From Gammaproteobacteria bacterium 45_16_T64 (lineage in GTDB: Bacteria; Pseudomonadota; Gammaproteobacteria; Pseudomonadales; Ketobacteraceae), in contig MABD01000037.1 of the NCBI GenBank assembly GCA_002162955.1, positions 464,573 to 528,572 on the forward strand: a stretch of 64,000 nucleotides of DNA, in the 5' to 3' direction. The position numbers and the translations under genes are program-made. The notes beneath the pieces were generated by a model. The model did no database searches, had not been told where the DNA came from, and worked only from the letters and a program-made list of their open reading frames with translations. Of the stretch, positions 9,187-18,230 are shown piece after piece (position 1 is the first letter of the stretch; every line of letters starts with the position of its first letter).

Positions 9187-10311
9187 CTAAACAGGTGTCG
9201 TTTCTTTTTCGGTATTTTGTTCTTTTTCGAGTGATTCAAAAGGTTGTCGCACCTTTGGCGGTTCGCCATCAACATACGCGGGATAGAGCGCCTGATAGTC
9301 TCCCTCCTCCCCTTTTACCACTAATTTTCTTGCTTGAATGTGCGGAGTCTCCACCGCCGACGACAAAGGCAACACTTCGTTGTAGCAACATTCCACAGAG
9401 CCAAATCGTGTATTACATTCGTCTAGCGTTAACCCACCAATGAACGCCGCCACTTCTTCTTGTAACGCGAGTTGTGGCAATGGATCATTCAAACGTCCAA
9501 GCCAATCCTCGCGACCTGCAGCAACACAAAATGCCTGCCAAAACTTAGGCTCAACAGCACCCAGTGCAATAGATTTCCCATCGGCCGTCACGTAAGTGCG
9601 ATATCGTGCAGCCCCACCATTTAACAGATCCAGGCCTCTTGGCGTACCTTCTCCCTTAAGGCCTAAGTCCGCTAATGAAAATGCCATCAGTGGCATTACA
9701 GAATCCGCCAGTGCCACTTCAACATGGCACCCTTCGCCAGTACGAGTTCGTTCTAACAGCGCACCTAGAATAGTGGTAAGACCATATAATGATGCCGCAC
9801 TGTCAGCGATCGGTGGCCAAGGTGCCACCGCTTGCTCAGCAGTACCGGTTCCCGATAGTAGGCCATTCATTGCTAAGTAATTAAGATCATGACCCACATC
9901 CTGACTCAGCGGGCTTTCAGTACCGTAACCATTTAACGAACAAATAATTAGCTGCGGTGCATGGTTTCTAAGATCATCAATCGACAATCCAAGCTTCGCC
10001 ATCACACCGGGTCGAAATGATTCTATTAATACATCGGCATCGCTCAGTAGATCGAGCAATCTAAGCCGATCCGCGTCTTCTTTAAGATTCAGGTGAATGC
10101 CTTTTTTTCCGCCATTCACTGCATCAAAATAGGCGGAGCGCCCATGGGGCCCTTTCGGCCCAATAAAACGCATTTCCTCACCTTGCGGAGGCTCTACCTT
10201 AATAACCTCTGCCCCCATTTCCGCCATCGACAATGATGCCAACGGCCCCGGTAAGTGGCGACTTAGATCCACCACTTTGATTCCAGTAAGAAAACTATTT
10301 AATCGACTCAT
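9187..10311 (-). CDS. CoA-transferase family III protein, alpha-methylacyl-CoA racemase-like
   Basis: A 374-residue CaiB/BaiF-fold protein. Within this family it matches the racemase branch: VGHDLNYLAMNG with His141, and PPIADSAAS with Asp170. That spacing (29 residues) is close to the catalytic His/Asp pair of alpha-methylacyl-CoA racemase. Such an enzyme interconverts (R)- and (S)-2-methylacyl-CoAs so that dehydrogenases specific for one isomer can act. It starts 22 bases after the stop of the upstream acyl-CoA dehydrogenase, so the two are probably co-transcribed. A true CoA transferase cannot be excluded, since both activities occur in the family. Racemase activity would imply methyl-branched substrates for the cluster. 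Confidence 0.85.
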   Translation of the reverse strand: MSRLNSFLTGIKVVDLSRHLPGPLASLSMAEMGAEVIKVEPPQGEEMRFIGPKGPHGRSAYFDAVNGGKKGIHLNLKEDADRLRLLDLLSDADVLIESFRPGVMAKLGLSIDDLRNHAPQLIICSLNGYGTESPLSQDVGHDLNYLAMNGLLSGTGTAEQAVAPWPPIADSAASLYGLTTILGALLERTRTGEGCHVEVALADSVMPLMAFSLADLGLKGEGTPRGLDLLNGGAARYRTYVTADGKSIALGAVEPKFWQAFCVAAGREDWLGRLNDPLPQLALQEEVAAFIGGLTLDECNTRFGSVECCYNEVLPLSSAVETPHIQARKLVVKGEEGDYQALYPAYVDGEPPKVRQPFESLEKEQNTEKETTPV

Positions 10312-10333
10312 ACTGCGCGGTCTCGTCTACGGG

Positions 10334-11497
10334 TTATGTGAAGTCAACATCAAGACCAAGCTCTTTCGCAATGATCATGGTTTGAATTTGACTAGACCCA
10401 TCACCAATTCGCGTAATACGCGTATCACGAAGATAACGAGACACCGGGCAATCATTCATAAAGCCAAATCCACCGTGGACCTGAACGGCGAGATCTGCAA
10501 CTTCTGAAGACGTCTCACAGCAATAGTATTTCGCCATCGCAAGCTCAAGAATACTTGCAGTACCGGCATCGGCTTTTACCGCGGCTTGACGCGCTAACAA
10601 ACGTGACGTTTCCGTTTTAACCGCCATATCGGCGATCATTTTTTGAATCAACTGCAAACCACCTAAGGTCTTACCAAAGGCTTTACGGTCTTTTGCATAA
10701 GCAACAGAGTGATCAAGACACGCTTGCGACAAACCTAAGGCACAGGCAGATAAGAAGCAGCGCGCAAATTGATAGGTCTTGTGAACGATGTAACGCCCAT
10801 CTCCTTCGTTACCCACGATCATCTCGTTGCCAACTTTTGCATTATCCATATAGATAGGGTGAGTATCAGACGAACGCCAGCCCAACTTGTCGTAAGACTT
10901 ACCAATTTCAATCCCTTCGGTTCCATCTGGTACAAGGAATAAACTCATCTTCGTTTTTTCAGCATCTGCCGGGCTAGTGATCGCCCCCACTAAATTGTAA
11001 GACGTAATGTCCGTACCACTATTAGTGATAAAGGCTTTCTCACCGGACAGCGACCAAGTATCTCCACTGCGTGTTGCACGAGAAGTAAACCCAGCAGTCC
11101 ATGAACCCGCTTGCGGCTCAGTACCCGCAATAGATCCTACTGCTTTACCCGCCACAATATCAGGAAGGTACTTTTCCTTATGCATGTCGCTACCAAATTT
11201 TTGTAGCGTCAACCCGGTTGCAACGGCAACCATGGTTGATAACGCAAAGGTTTGATCTGCGCGCGCAAGCTCTTCAATCGCTAGGGACATCTCAAGAATA
11301 CCGAGACCCAATCCGCCATGCTCTTCCTTAAAAGGAATTGCCGCCACACCAATATCACGGTTCATTTTTAGATAAAGTTCAGTGGGGAATTTTGCTTCCG
11401 CATCCAACTGGTAGGCAAGCGGCGCTAGCTCTGCTTGAGCCCATTCACGTACGGCAATTTGTAGGTTCTTCTGATCTTGGGTTAATTCAACAGTCAT
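10334..11497 (-). CDS. Acyl-CoA dehydrogenase family protein with altered catalytic acid
   Basis: Start placed at the ATG at 11497 (387 residues, MTVELTQDQKN); an in-frame upstream extension has no support. Family blocks AGTEPQAGS, GEKAFITNSG, LGWRSSDTH, RKAFGKTL and VHGGFGFM are present. The C-terminal active-site segment reads TRIGDGSSQIQ, with Asp where most dehydrogenases have Glu. The alternative helix-G position reads QFARCFL, with Ala instead of Glu. It is the promoter-proximal gene of the cluster, divergent from the AraC-type regulator across a 390-base gap. It probably oxidises a cluster intermediate. The altered acid may mean an unusual substrate or reduced activity. Confidence 0.9.
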   Translation of the reverse strand: MTVELTQDQKNLQIAVREWAQAELAPLAYQLDAEAKFPTELYLKMNRDIGVAAIPFKEEHGGLGLGILEMSLAIEELARADQTFALSTMVAVATGLTLQKFGSDMHKEKYLPDIVAGKAVGSIAGTEPQAGSWTAGFTSRATRSGDTWSLSGEKAFITNSGTDITSYNLVGAITSPADAEKTKMSLFLVPDGTEGIEIGKSYDKLGWRSSDTHPIYMDNAKVGNEMIVGNEGDGRYIVHKTYQFARCFLSACALGLSQACLDHSVAYAKDRKAFGKTLGGLQLIQKMIADMAVKTETSRLLARQAAVKADAGTASILELAMAKYYCCETSSEVADLAVQVHGGFGFMNDCPVSRYLRDTRITRIGDGSSQIQTMIIAKELGLDVDFT

Positions 11498-11887
11498 ATC
11501 GTATCTCTTATCTATTTTTATCATTGAGTTGCTGGAGATCACACGCAACACACACCGTGTATACCACCAGCACCTTTATTCTTGCCTTGATGCTCAGGCT
11601 TCGCCTGAATGTAGCAAAAGAATTGCCATCGGTTCAGGTCAATACGAGATAATCGGCACGCTTTTAGAGACGATCTGCGATAACTGCATACTTGCTACAC
11701 AGCCCACAACACTCTCTCAAAGGGATAAGAAAAGCGGCAACATTCATTATGCTCCCCCGAAAAGCGACACCCATCGTCCAAGTGGACTAGGACAGGAAAC
11801 GAGGATTGGGATAGCTTCGGATAGTAGAAAGACCCGTACACATTAGCCGGAAGTCACACCCACGTTATCTCACTGAGAACACCGATC
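11498..11887. promoter_or_regulatory. Divergent intergenic region between acyl-CoA cluster and AraC-type regulator
   Basis: This 390-base gap separates two divergent start codons and must hold both promoters. I see no convincing coding frame. A small hairpin, TCAGGC and GCCTGA with a three-base loop (11594-11608), lies inside but has no T-run and is not called a terminator. No clean repeated half-sites for the AraC-type protein were recognised by eye. Confidence 0.5.
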
Positions 11888-12937
11888 ATGACGAGCGTTA
11901 CGACCCTTCAATACCTATCAAAACAAGGTAATCATGAACCTTCCGCCATGCATGCATGGGCCGTGGTGATCGCGCAAACCCTTGAACATGCAGGAATTAA
12001 TAGCCAAGCGTTGTTTCGGTTAGCAGGTGTCGAATACAAACAAGCGGTGAATCCCTATATGCGGATCCCCACCGAGAAAATGAACCGACTATTTGAACTC
12101 AGTGTGGAGGCCACCGGCAACCCCAGCTTTGGTCTCAGTATGGTGGAATTTATTCACCCTACCACCTTTCATGCACTCGGCTATTCCCTTTTTGCCAGCT
12201 CTACTTTGGAAGACTTCTTTGAACGCTTGGTACGTTTCTTCCGCATTGCCAGCGATAACTGTCGGCACCACATTGAAGAAGATCAAACAACGTACAAATT
12301 ACGCATTGAGTTACTCGTCCCAAACTTATCTTATGAAACCCAAGATGGCTGGACCGCAACATTGGTGAAGTTCACCCGAGCAATATATCGCCCAGGATTC
12401 AACCCGTTATATGTATCTTTGGCACGCCCTGCTCCATCGGTAGAAGATCAGCGGAAGTACCAACGTTATTTCCGCTGCCCAGTAGAGTTCAATGCGAAAG
12501 AATGGGCTGTGCATTACGATAAGAATGAGGTCAACGTACAACTACCGGGTGCCAACAGTGAGCTGGCACTGATCAACGATAAGGTTGTGATGGATTACTT
12601 GGCTCAATTAGAGAAATCTGATTTGGTCACATTGGTGCGCAGCCATATCATTAAGTTATTACCATCGGGGAATTGCAGTAAGGAATTTATCGCCGCTAAG
12701 CTGAATATGAGTCCGCGTAACTTGCAACGTAAGTTGGATCTTCAACAAACCAGCTATCAAGACCTATTGGATCAAACCCGTAAGGACTTAGCAAAAAAGT
12801 ATATAGAATCAGAACATACTTCTATTAGTGAAATTACGTATTTGTTGGGGTTCTCTGATACCAGCAATTTCTCCCGTGCATTCAAGCGCTGGTTAAATTG
12901 CACTCCGACACAATATCGAAGCCAGATCCTACACTAA
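11888..12937 (+). CDS. AraC-family transcriptional regulator with arabinose-binding-like N-terminal domain
   Basis: A 349-residue protein. Residues about 35-220 match the N-terminal ligand domain common in catabolic AraC regulators of gammaproteobacteria (PF12625 type). Residues about 250-345 form the paired helix-turn-helix domain: FIAAKLNMSPRNLQRKL, then ISEITYLLGFSDTSNFSRAF and a final CTPTQYR. It is transcribed away from the acyl-CoA cluster and is the obvious candidate activator of it, probably sensing a fatty-acid-like or acyl-CoA ligand. Both the target and the ligand are inferences from position. The Pseudomonas atu cluster instead has a TetR-type regulator. Confidence 0.92.
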   Translation: MTSVTTLQYLSKQGNHEPSAMHAWAVVIAQTLEHAGINSQALFRLAGVEYKQAVNPYMRIPTEKMNRLFELSVEATGNPSFGLSMVEFIHPTTFHALGYSLFASSTLEDFFERLVRFFRIASDNCRHHIEEDQTTYKLRIELLVPNLSYETQDGWTATLVKFTRAIYRPGFNPLYVSLARPAPSVEDQRKYQRYFRCPVEFNAKEWAVHYDKNEVNVQLPGANSELALINDKVVMDYLAQLEKSDLVTLVRSHIIKLLPSGNCSKEFIAAKLNMSPRNLQRKLDLQQTSYQDLLDQTRKDLAKKYIESEHTSISEITYLLGFSDTSNFSRAFKRWLNCTPTQYRSQILH

Positions 12938-13338
12938 ATATCTTACGCTCTATTAATAAGGTAGCTTTGGTTATTTATCACCCGCAAAGTGGTGAATAAC
13001 CTCAGTAATTTTTTGTTCATAAAAACGTCACAATTAGCCCCTGACACTTATCGTTCCAACTTTGATGCCAAAACCCCTAATTCCGTGTAAGAGAAAGCTC
13101 ACAATTGCGTAAGCAAGAATACCCATTTCGTACGTTTTCTCACACACTGATATACCGCGCAAACATAGTAAGCCCAGTTTACTATTACCCCTGATTTTAA
13201 CGCCGTTTATTTTTGTTAAGTGGTTCTCGCTTAGGGGTTTATCAGTGGAATTATTTGTCGTTATCACTGTTAATTATTTCAACGGGCATTTTTTGTCCCC
13301 CCATTTAATTAGTGAGAATTAACTAGGTTCCATCCAAG
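12938..13338. other. Intergenic region before the chemosensory operon
   Basis: About 400 bases with no gene I can support; an antisense frame of 77 codons here resembles nothing and lacks a clear ribosome site. The region is AT-rich near 13240-13330 and should contain the operon promoter. Two 10-base arms in inverted orientation, AAACCCCTAA at 13071-13080 and TTAGGGGTTT at 13231-13240, are 150 bases apart; I attach no function to them. Confidence 0.4.
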
Positions 13339-14097
13339 ATGCGAAATATTAGCGCAAGTAAAATTTACATATCCCACGTTGGATTAACGGAGCGTGATAT
13401 CACCTTTATTCATAATCTGTTTCGGTTGGGAGCAAAACAGTTCAGAGATTATGAATTAGTTGATTACAGCGCATCCATTAATTCCCATGTAGTCATTATC
13501 AATGGCGATGATAATCATGCCCACCGCATTTGGCGAAAAATAAAAGATACTGTGACTACCATTTTTATTTCTCAAGAAAATCTCTCTCCTGCCGACCAAA
13601 ATCATGTGGTAAGACCGTTGGTGTTTAGAAAGCTTATCGACGCCTTTACCCAAGCAGAAGCAGAAGACAAAACATTAAATGAAGAACGAACTCAGGTACT
13701 TGTGGTTGATGACAGCCTACCGATACGACGTTTTATGGAGCTTAAGTTGCCATCGATGACCGACATACCTATCGCCATTGACTACGCCGAAGACGGCGAA
13801 TCCGCACAGGAAAAAACCCTCGGGAAAATATATGACATTATCTTTCTGGACGTCGTCTTACCCGGCATTGATGGTTACCAAGTATGCAAATCGATCAAGG
13901 AAGTATCAGATACCTTTGTGGTAATGCTGACAAGTAATAAATCTCCGTTTGATCGCGTGAGAGGTGGCATGTCCGGATGTGATGCCTACCTAACCAAGCC
14001 ACCGAAAGATGAACAATTACGCAAGGTTTTTCAAAAAATGATCGACAAATCGCATAAACAACATGACTCACTCATCGCAAATAGCTCTCAGAGGTAA
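13339..14097 (+). CDS. Two-domain response regulator (PilG-like position, N-terminal pseudo-receiver)
   Basis: A 252-residue protein. Residues about 117-240 form a complete receiver: VVDDS acidic pair, phospho-acceptor Asp171 in FLDVVLPG, MLTS, and Lys in LTKPP. The first ~110 residues resemble a degenerate receiver-like fold (VVIINGDDNH segment) without a phospho-acceptor Asp in the right context; that reading is tentative. PilG of Pseudomonas is a single receiver, so the N-terminal domain is an addition. It is the first gene of the chemosensory operon and is followed after five bases by the PilH-like gene. Output is probably protein-protein contact, since no DNA-binding domain is present. 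Confidence 0.85.
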   Translation: MRNISASKIYISHVGLTERDITFIHNLFRLGAKQFRDYELVDYSASINSHVVIINGDDNHAHRIWRKIKDTVTTIFISQENLSPADQNHVVRPLVFRKLIDAFTQAEAEDKTLNEERTQVLVVDDSLPIRRFMELKLPSMTDIPIAIDYAEDGESAQEKTLGKIYDIIFLDVVLPGIDGYQVCKSIKEVSDTFVVMLTSNKSPFDRVRGGMSGCDAYLTKPPKDEQLRKVFQKMIDKSHKQHDSLIANSSQR

Positions 14098-14102
14098 CAA
14101 CC

Positions 14103-14468
14103 ATGAAGTACTGTAAGATTTTGATTGTAGATGATTCTGAAACCGATCTCGTTAATCTAAGAACCATGTTAGAAGGCTCAAATTTTGAAGTTTCTACCGC
14201 ATCCTCCGGTGAAGAAGCTATCAGTAAAGCCGAAGCAGAAAGTCCTAATCTCATCCTGTTGGATATTGTCATGGAGGGGATCGGTGGCTATCACGCCTGT
14301 AGGGAAATCACGAAAAACCCAAAGACTGCACATATTCCCGTAATCTTTGTTAGCAGTAAGAAACAACGGGCCGACCTTATGTGGGCCATGAAACAAGGAG
14401 GTAAGAGCCTAGTTTCCAAGCCCTATACCAAAGACCAAATCATGGAACAAATAGAGACTTACTCCTAA
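14103..14468 (+). CDS. PilH-like single-domain response regulator
   Basis: A 121-residue stand-alone receiver with Asp10/Asp11, phospho-acceptor Asp54 in LLDIVMEG, VSS switch residues and Lys in VSKPYT. The stretch DLMWAMKQGGKSL parallels the KVWGKRQGARDYL region I remember for PilH, a stronger link than to CheY. In Pil-Chp systems PilH acts with PilG downstream of the ChpA kinase, as a second output or phosphate sink. It is tightly packed between the two-domain regulator and a CheW-like gene. Whether it controls twitching motility here is not shown. Confidence 0.88.
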   Translation: MKYCKILIVDDSETDLVNLRTMLEGSNFEVSTASSGEEAISKAEAESPNLILLDIVMEGIGGYHACREITKNPKTAHIPVIFVSSKKQRADLMWAMKQGGKSLVSKPYTKDQIMEQIETYS

Positions 14469-14508
14469 TCACCGGTTCTGCTCTCACCTAACCATACGTG
14501 ACATCATC

Positions 14509-15045
14509 ATGCGAACACTTATCTTGCCCAGCGAAGCGCTGGGCTCAATCTCTTTACTCAACGATGAAAGCGATAGAGAACGTAAGATCCAAGAAACAAG
14601 TAAGGATCAAAATTTTCACTGCTTTATGGTCGGAAAAATCGGTGCTCTTATCGACGAAACTCAATATTGCGAGATCATCGATGTTAACAATATCTGTCGC
14701 ATCCCGCTCACTCCTCACTGGTTTAAAGGCATCGTTAACCTTAGAGGAAATAGCGTACCGATTATTAGTCTAGATAATTACTACGGCGATACTACCGCCA
14801 CATCAAAAAAATCACACATTATTGCGATAGGTAAAGGTAAGAATATCTGTGGTATCAAAATTGATAATCTACCCCATAAAACCACGTTACATGAAGACGA
14901 TATCATCAATCGCGCTATTAGTTTACCCACCCATATGAATCATCATATCGATTCCGTTTATGAAAAAGACGGATTATGGGTTCATCTAAATATCGAAAAA
15001 TTATGTACACATGTCTTTTCACAGGTAAATCAACACACCAATTAA
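14509..15045 (+). CDS. CheW-like coupling protein (PilI-like)
   Basis: A 178-residue protein with a CheW fold: CFMVGKIGALIDETQYCEII, then the conserved loop HWFKGIVNLRGNSVPIISL. This matches the GxxNLRGxxxPVxxL pattern of CheW/PilI coupling proteins. It would link the PilJ-like receptor to the ChpA-like kinase. It lies between the PilH-like gene and the periplasmic binding protein gene. An alternative frame beginning at 14498 is a shadow. One of three CheW-like proteins encoded by the operon. Confidence 0.87.
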   Translation: MRTLILPSEALGSISLLNDESDRERKIQETSKDQNFHCFMVGKIGALIDETQYCEIIDVNNICRIPLTPHWFKGIVNLRGNSVPIISLDNYYGDTTATSKKSHIIAIGKGKNICGIKIDNLPHKTTLHEDDIINRAISLPTHMNHHIDSVYEKDGLWVHLNIEKLCTHVFSQVNQHTN

Positions 15046-15073
15046 TCACTATACACAGGCTTGGAGCTTTACT

Positions 15074-16330
15074 ATGCATCATACCATCATGCATTCCAGT
15101 AGTAGGACACTTAAAAACAACGTTATTACTTTCTTTACAATGGCCCTACTCATTTTCAGCGCTAATTCCTCAGGGGCGGAGATAGGCATAACCGACAAGA
15201 GCATACGCATTGGCGGTGTCATGGATTTTGAAGGTCAGTCACGCGGCCTTGGACAGAATATGCGTAAAGGTATTATCGCAGCTATAAGCGGTAAGAAAGT
15301 AAAAGGTAGATCCATTGATTTCGTAACTCGTAATGATTCATATTCCCCCTCTCTGACGGTTGAAGCCACAGAAAAACTCATTGATGAAGGTATCTTTGTC
15401 ATGCTTGGTAATGTGGGAACACCCACCGCCAAAGTATCTCTACCATTGCTAGCAGATAACGACGTACCTGCTGTAGGATTCTTTACCGGGGCCGGCCTTC
15501 TGCGCCCAGGAGTCGGTGATGTTATCAACTATCGTGCGAGCTACGTTCAAGAAACTGCGGCGGTAATTAGTTCAGCTCTTAGCTCTGGTGTAGCCGCAGA
15601 AGAAATATGCGCCTATGTCCAAAACGATGCGTATGGTATGGCCGGTGTTGCCGGTATAAAGAAAGCAATCGCCAGTAAACGCGGCGCTCGTAAGATAACC
15701 AAACTACTCGACCAAATATTGGAAATGGAAGGTAACAACCCTCTTCGGAACAACATTGGCCCCATCGGCGTCTATCAACGAAACACGTTAAATTCGAAAT
15801 CAGGTTACGACTCGCTTAAACATTGGGAAGAGCAACAGGATGTTACCTGCAAGCTGGTCGTTTCCGTTGGCACCTACAACGCTATTGGACGATTCGCCGG
15901 CTACTCACGCTACAAAGGTGACAACTGGATCGTAAGCGCAGTATCGTTCACTGGCGCGGAGAATCTAAAAACTGTACTGAACGAATTCGGTGTGAATGGT
16001 GGCGTTGTAATGACCCAAGTAGTACCTAGTCTTGACTCAAACATCCCTATTCTTGAAGAAGCGCGAATGAAATTAGGTAATGATTATGGTTATGTATCAC
16101 TTGAGGGATTTCTCGTTGGAAAGATGCTCATAAGTGCACTGAAAAAAATAGAGGGCGAGATTACACGGGACAAATTTTTGGCGGCCATACGTGGTGAGAA
16201 GTTCGACCTAGGCGGCGTAAAACTCAATTTCAGAAATGGAAATCAAGGTTCGAAGCTGGTCACCATGATCTATTACAACAATGGTGAATATAGAACGCTA
16301 AAAAAATCCGGTTGGAAACAAATCATCTAA
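15074..16330 (+). CDS. Periplasmic ABC-type (Leu/Ile/Val or urea family) ligand-binding protein
   Basis: A 418-residue exported protein. The N-terminus is basic, followed by a hydrophobic core and an SSGA cleavage site near residue 35. The mature part begins IRIGGVMDFEGQSRGLGQNM and follows type I periplasmic binding protein order, including the EKLIDEGIFVMLGNVGTPT segment. Such proteins normally serve amino-acid ABC transporters, but no permease or ATPase gene is present here. Instead it sits between the PilI-like gene and the PilJ-like chemoreceptor gene, 44 bases before the latter. I infer that it presents a ligand to the receptor's periplasmic domain. Ligand unknown. Confidence 0.88.
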   Translation: MHHTIMHSSSRTLKNNVITFFTMALLIFSANSSGAEIGITDKSIRIGGVMDFEGQSRGLGQNMRKGIIAAISGKKVKGRSIDFVTRNDSYSPSLTVEATEKLIDEGIFVMLGNVGTPTAKVSLPLLADNDVPAVGFFTGAGLLRPGVGDVINYRASYVQETAAVISSALSSGVAAEEICAYVQNDAYGMAGVAGIKKAIASKRGARKITKLLDQILEMEGNNPLRNNIGPIGVYQRNTLNSKSGYDSLKHWEEQQDVTCKLVVSVGTYNAIGRFAGYSRYKGDNWIVSAVSFTGAENLKTVLNEFGVNGGVVMTQVVPSLDSNIPILEEARMKLGNDYGYVSLEGFLVGKMLISALKKIEGEITRDKFLAAIRGEKFDLGGVKLNFRNGNQGSKLVTMIYYNNGEYRTLKKSGWKQII

Positions 16331-16373
16331 TTGACATACCAATACTCGACCCATTTATTCAAGGAAAAAAACG

Positions 16374-18218
16374 ATGTTCTCATCATATTTTAGTAGTATT
16401 AATATAGGCAAACGGCTTTTCATTTTGATTGCCTCAATGACCGGCGTACTCGTCATCACCGGTATCCTTTTAGCCACAGGATTAAGCTCAGCCTCAATCA
16501 CCACCAAGAAACTCAACAGCGATATCCAGCACAGTGTATCGTTGAGTAAGATCTACAACAAAATGAGTTTGGATTTTGTTGAGCCCATCAATAATTTGAG
16601 CCGTGGCACCTCCACCTGGGTCGACACCAACGAACGACTAAGCAAGAATTTGTTGGCATTCAATGATGAGTGGGATGTATTTCTCGATTCGTTTAGTAGC
16701 GAAAAAAGATCTGCCATTGAAAAGCAATACGCGGGCAGCCTAGATAATTTTTATAAAGCTATTGACGAAATTATTATTCTAGGTAAAAGTCAAAACAGAG
16801 CAAATCTATCCCTATTCATGCTCAACGATTTCGATTTAATGGTGGCTCCATTAGAACGAGAACTGCAAGGATCCATTGAAAATCTACAGATTCTCGCTGA
16901 AAGAAGCTATACCGAATTCGCGAGTTCTCAACAGATGTTTATCATACTCAGTGTTATATTTCTCGTAGCAGGTATCAGCGCATCAGTGCTCTTGGGTATA
17001 TCCATTCGACAATCCATCACACACCCAGTATCTAAAATCGCTGACACAGTTGAGAGTATTACCAACGGTGATTATGACGCTAGAACACGGCTTGAAGGTA
17101 GAGATGAATTGGCGACACTTTCCTCCGCCCTCGATAAACTACTCGATGAAAAAGTAAAAACACTGGTTGAAGCGGAAAAAGAAAACGAAGAACTCAATAA
17201 TTCAATCATTCGACTTCTTGAGGCAACCTCCCAACTGAGTGAAAAAGACCTTACCGTAACCGTTCCTGTGAGTGAAGATATTACAGGGCCTGTCGCGGAT
17301 GCAATGAACCTTGTATCATCAGAAACCGCAAAAGTACTTGGTGATATTCATACCATCGCAGAAAAAGTAGAACAAAATGCGACAAGCGTAAAACTCCAAG
17401 GTGATAAAGTCACACTGGTAGCTGAAGCTGAACGCTCCATGGTACAAACTACGATTGATCGACTCGAAAATGCTTCCAAAACGATGAATGCGATCGCCAA
17501 ACTGTGCATGAACTGCAACGATATGGCAGAAAATGCTTCAGAATCCACTAACCATGCATTCGATGCGGTATCGAGCACAGTGGTTGGTATGGACGAAATT
17601 AGAGAAACCATCAGTGAAACGGAAAAGCGGATCAAGCGCCTTGGCGAGCGATCCCAAGAAATCAGCGGTATCGTTGACCTAATCAACAACATTGCAGAAC
17701 GAACTCATATCCTCGCACTTAACGCAAGTATGCACGCAGCGGCCGCAGGGGAAGCGGGTCGAGGTTTTGCGGTAGTTGCGGATGAGGTACAGCGACTTGC
17801 AGAAAGTTCACGTAACGCAACCTCTCAGATCGCTGCACTCGTAGGTAATATTCAAAACGAAACGTCTGAAACAATGGACACCATGAATAACACCATAAGT
17901 CAGGTGGTCGAGGGTTCCGATCGAGCAGAGCAAGCGGGCCTTAAGATGCGAGAAACACAACAGAAAACGTCGGATCTAGCAACTGCGGTTGCAAAAATCG
18001 CCGAACGCTCTCTACACCAAGCAAAAATAAACGAAAAGCTCAAATCAGAAGCTCACCTTATTCAAGAGAAAACACAGGAAACTAACGCTGAGCTATTGCA
18101 ACAGAGCACAGATACTTCAAGCCTTGTGAATCTCTCGAATGATCTCCTTGACTCTGTAAACACGTTCACCCTACCCGACAATGTTGTTGCCTTAAACAGC
18201 GAAAAGAAAGCATCATAA
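16374..18218 (+). CDS. PilJ-like methyl-accepting chemotaxis protein
   Basis: A 614-residue receptor. Transmembrane helices are about 14-36 and 188-210, with a ~150-residue periplasmic domain between them. A HAMP domain follows (about 211-262), then a second HAMP-like segment (about 275-330) as in PilJ, then a signalling coiled coil. The hairpin tip (about 437-475) reads HILALNASMHAAAAGEAG then FAVVADEVQRLAESS. The MHAAAAGEAGRG form is diagnostic for PilJ rather than ordinary receptors (IEAARAGEQGRG). There is no C-terminal CheR-tethering pentapeptide. Its periplasmic domain is the likely partner of the binding protein encoded just upstream. Confidence 0.93.
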   Translation: MFSSYFSSINIGKRLFILIASMTGVLVITGILLATGLSSASITTKKLNSDIQHSVSLSKIYNKMSLDFVEPINNLSRGTSTWVDTNERLSKNLLAFNDEWDVFLDSFSSEKRSAIEKQYAGSLDNFYKAIDEIIILGKSQNRANLSLFMLNDFDLMVAPLERELQGSIENLQILAERSYTEFASSQQMFIILSVIFLVAGISASVLLGISIRQSITHPVSKIADTVESITNGDYDARTRLEGRDELATLSSALDKLLDEKVKTLVEAEKENEELNNSIIRLLEATSQLSEKDLTVTVPVSEDITGPVADAMNLVSSETAKVLGDIHTIAEKVEQNATSVKLQGDKVTLVAEAERSMVQTTIDRLENASKTMNAIAKLCMNCNDMAENASESTNHAFDAVSSTVVGMDEIRETISETEKRIKRLGERSQEISGIVDLINNIAERTHILALNASMHAAAAGEAGRGFAVVADEVQRLAESSRNATSQIAALVGNIQNETSETMDTMNNTISQVVEGSDRAEQAGLKMRETQQKTSDLATAVAKIAERSLHQAKINEKLKSEAHLIQEKTQETNAELLQQSTDTSSLVNLSNDLLDSVNTFTLPDNVVALNSEKKAS

Positions 18219-18230
18219 GAGGAAAAGACA

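Noticed and set aside
11594..11608. TCAGGC/GCCTGA hairpin in the AraC-cluster intergenic region
   Set aside because: Only six pairs with no T-run; it could be an operator half-site, but nothing else supports that.
13034..13267. Minus-strand frame of 77 codons before the chemosensory operon
   Set aside because: No ribosome site, no homology pattern and mixed composition; it lies where the operon promoter is expected.
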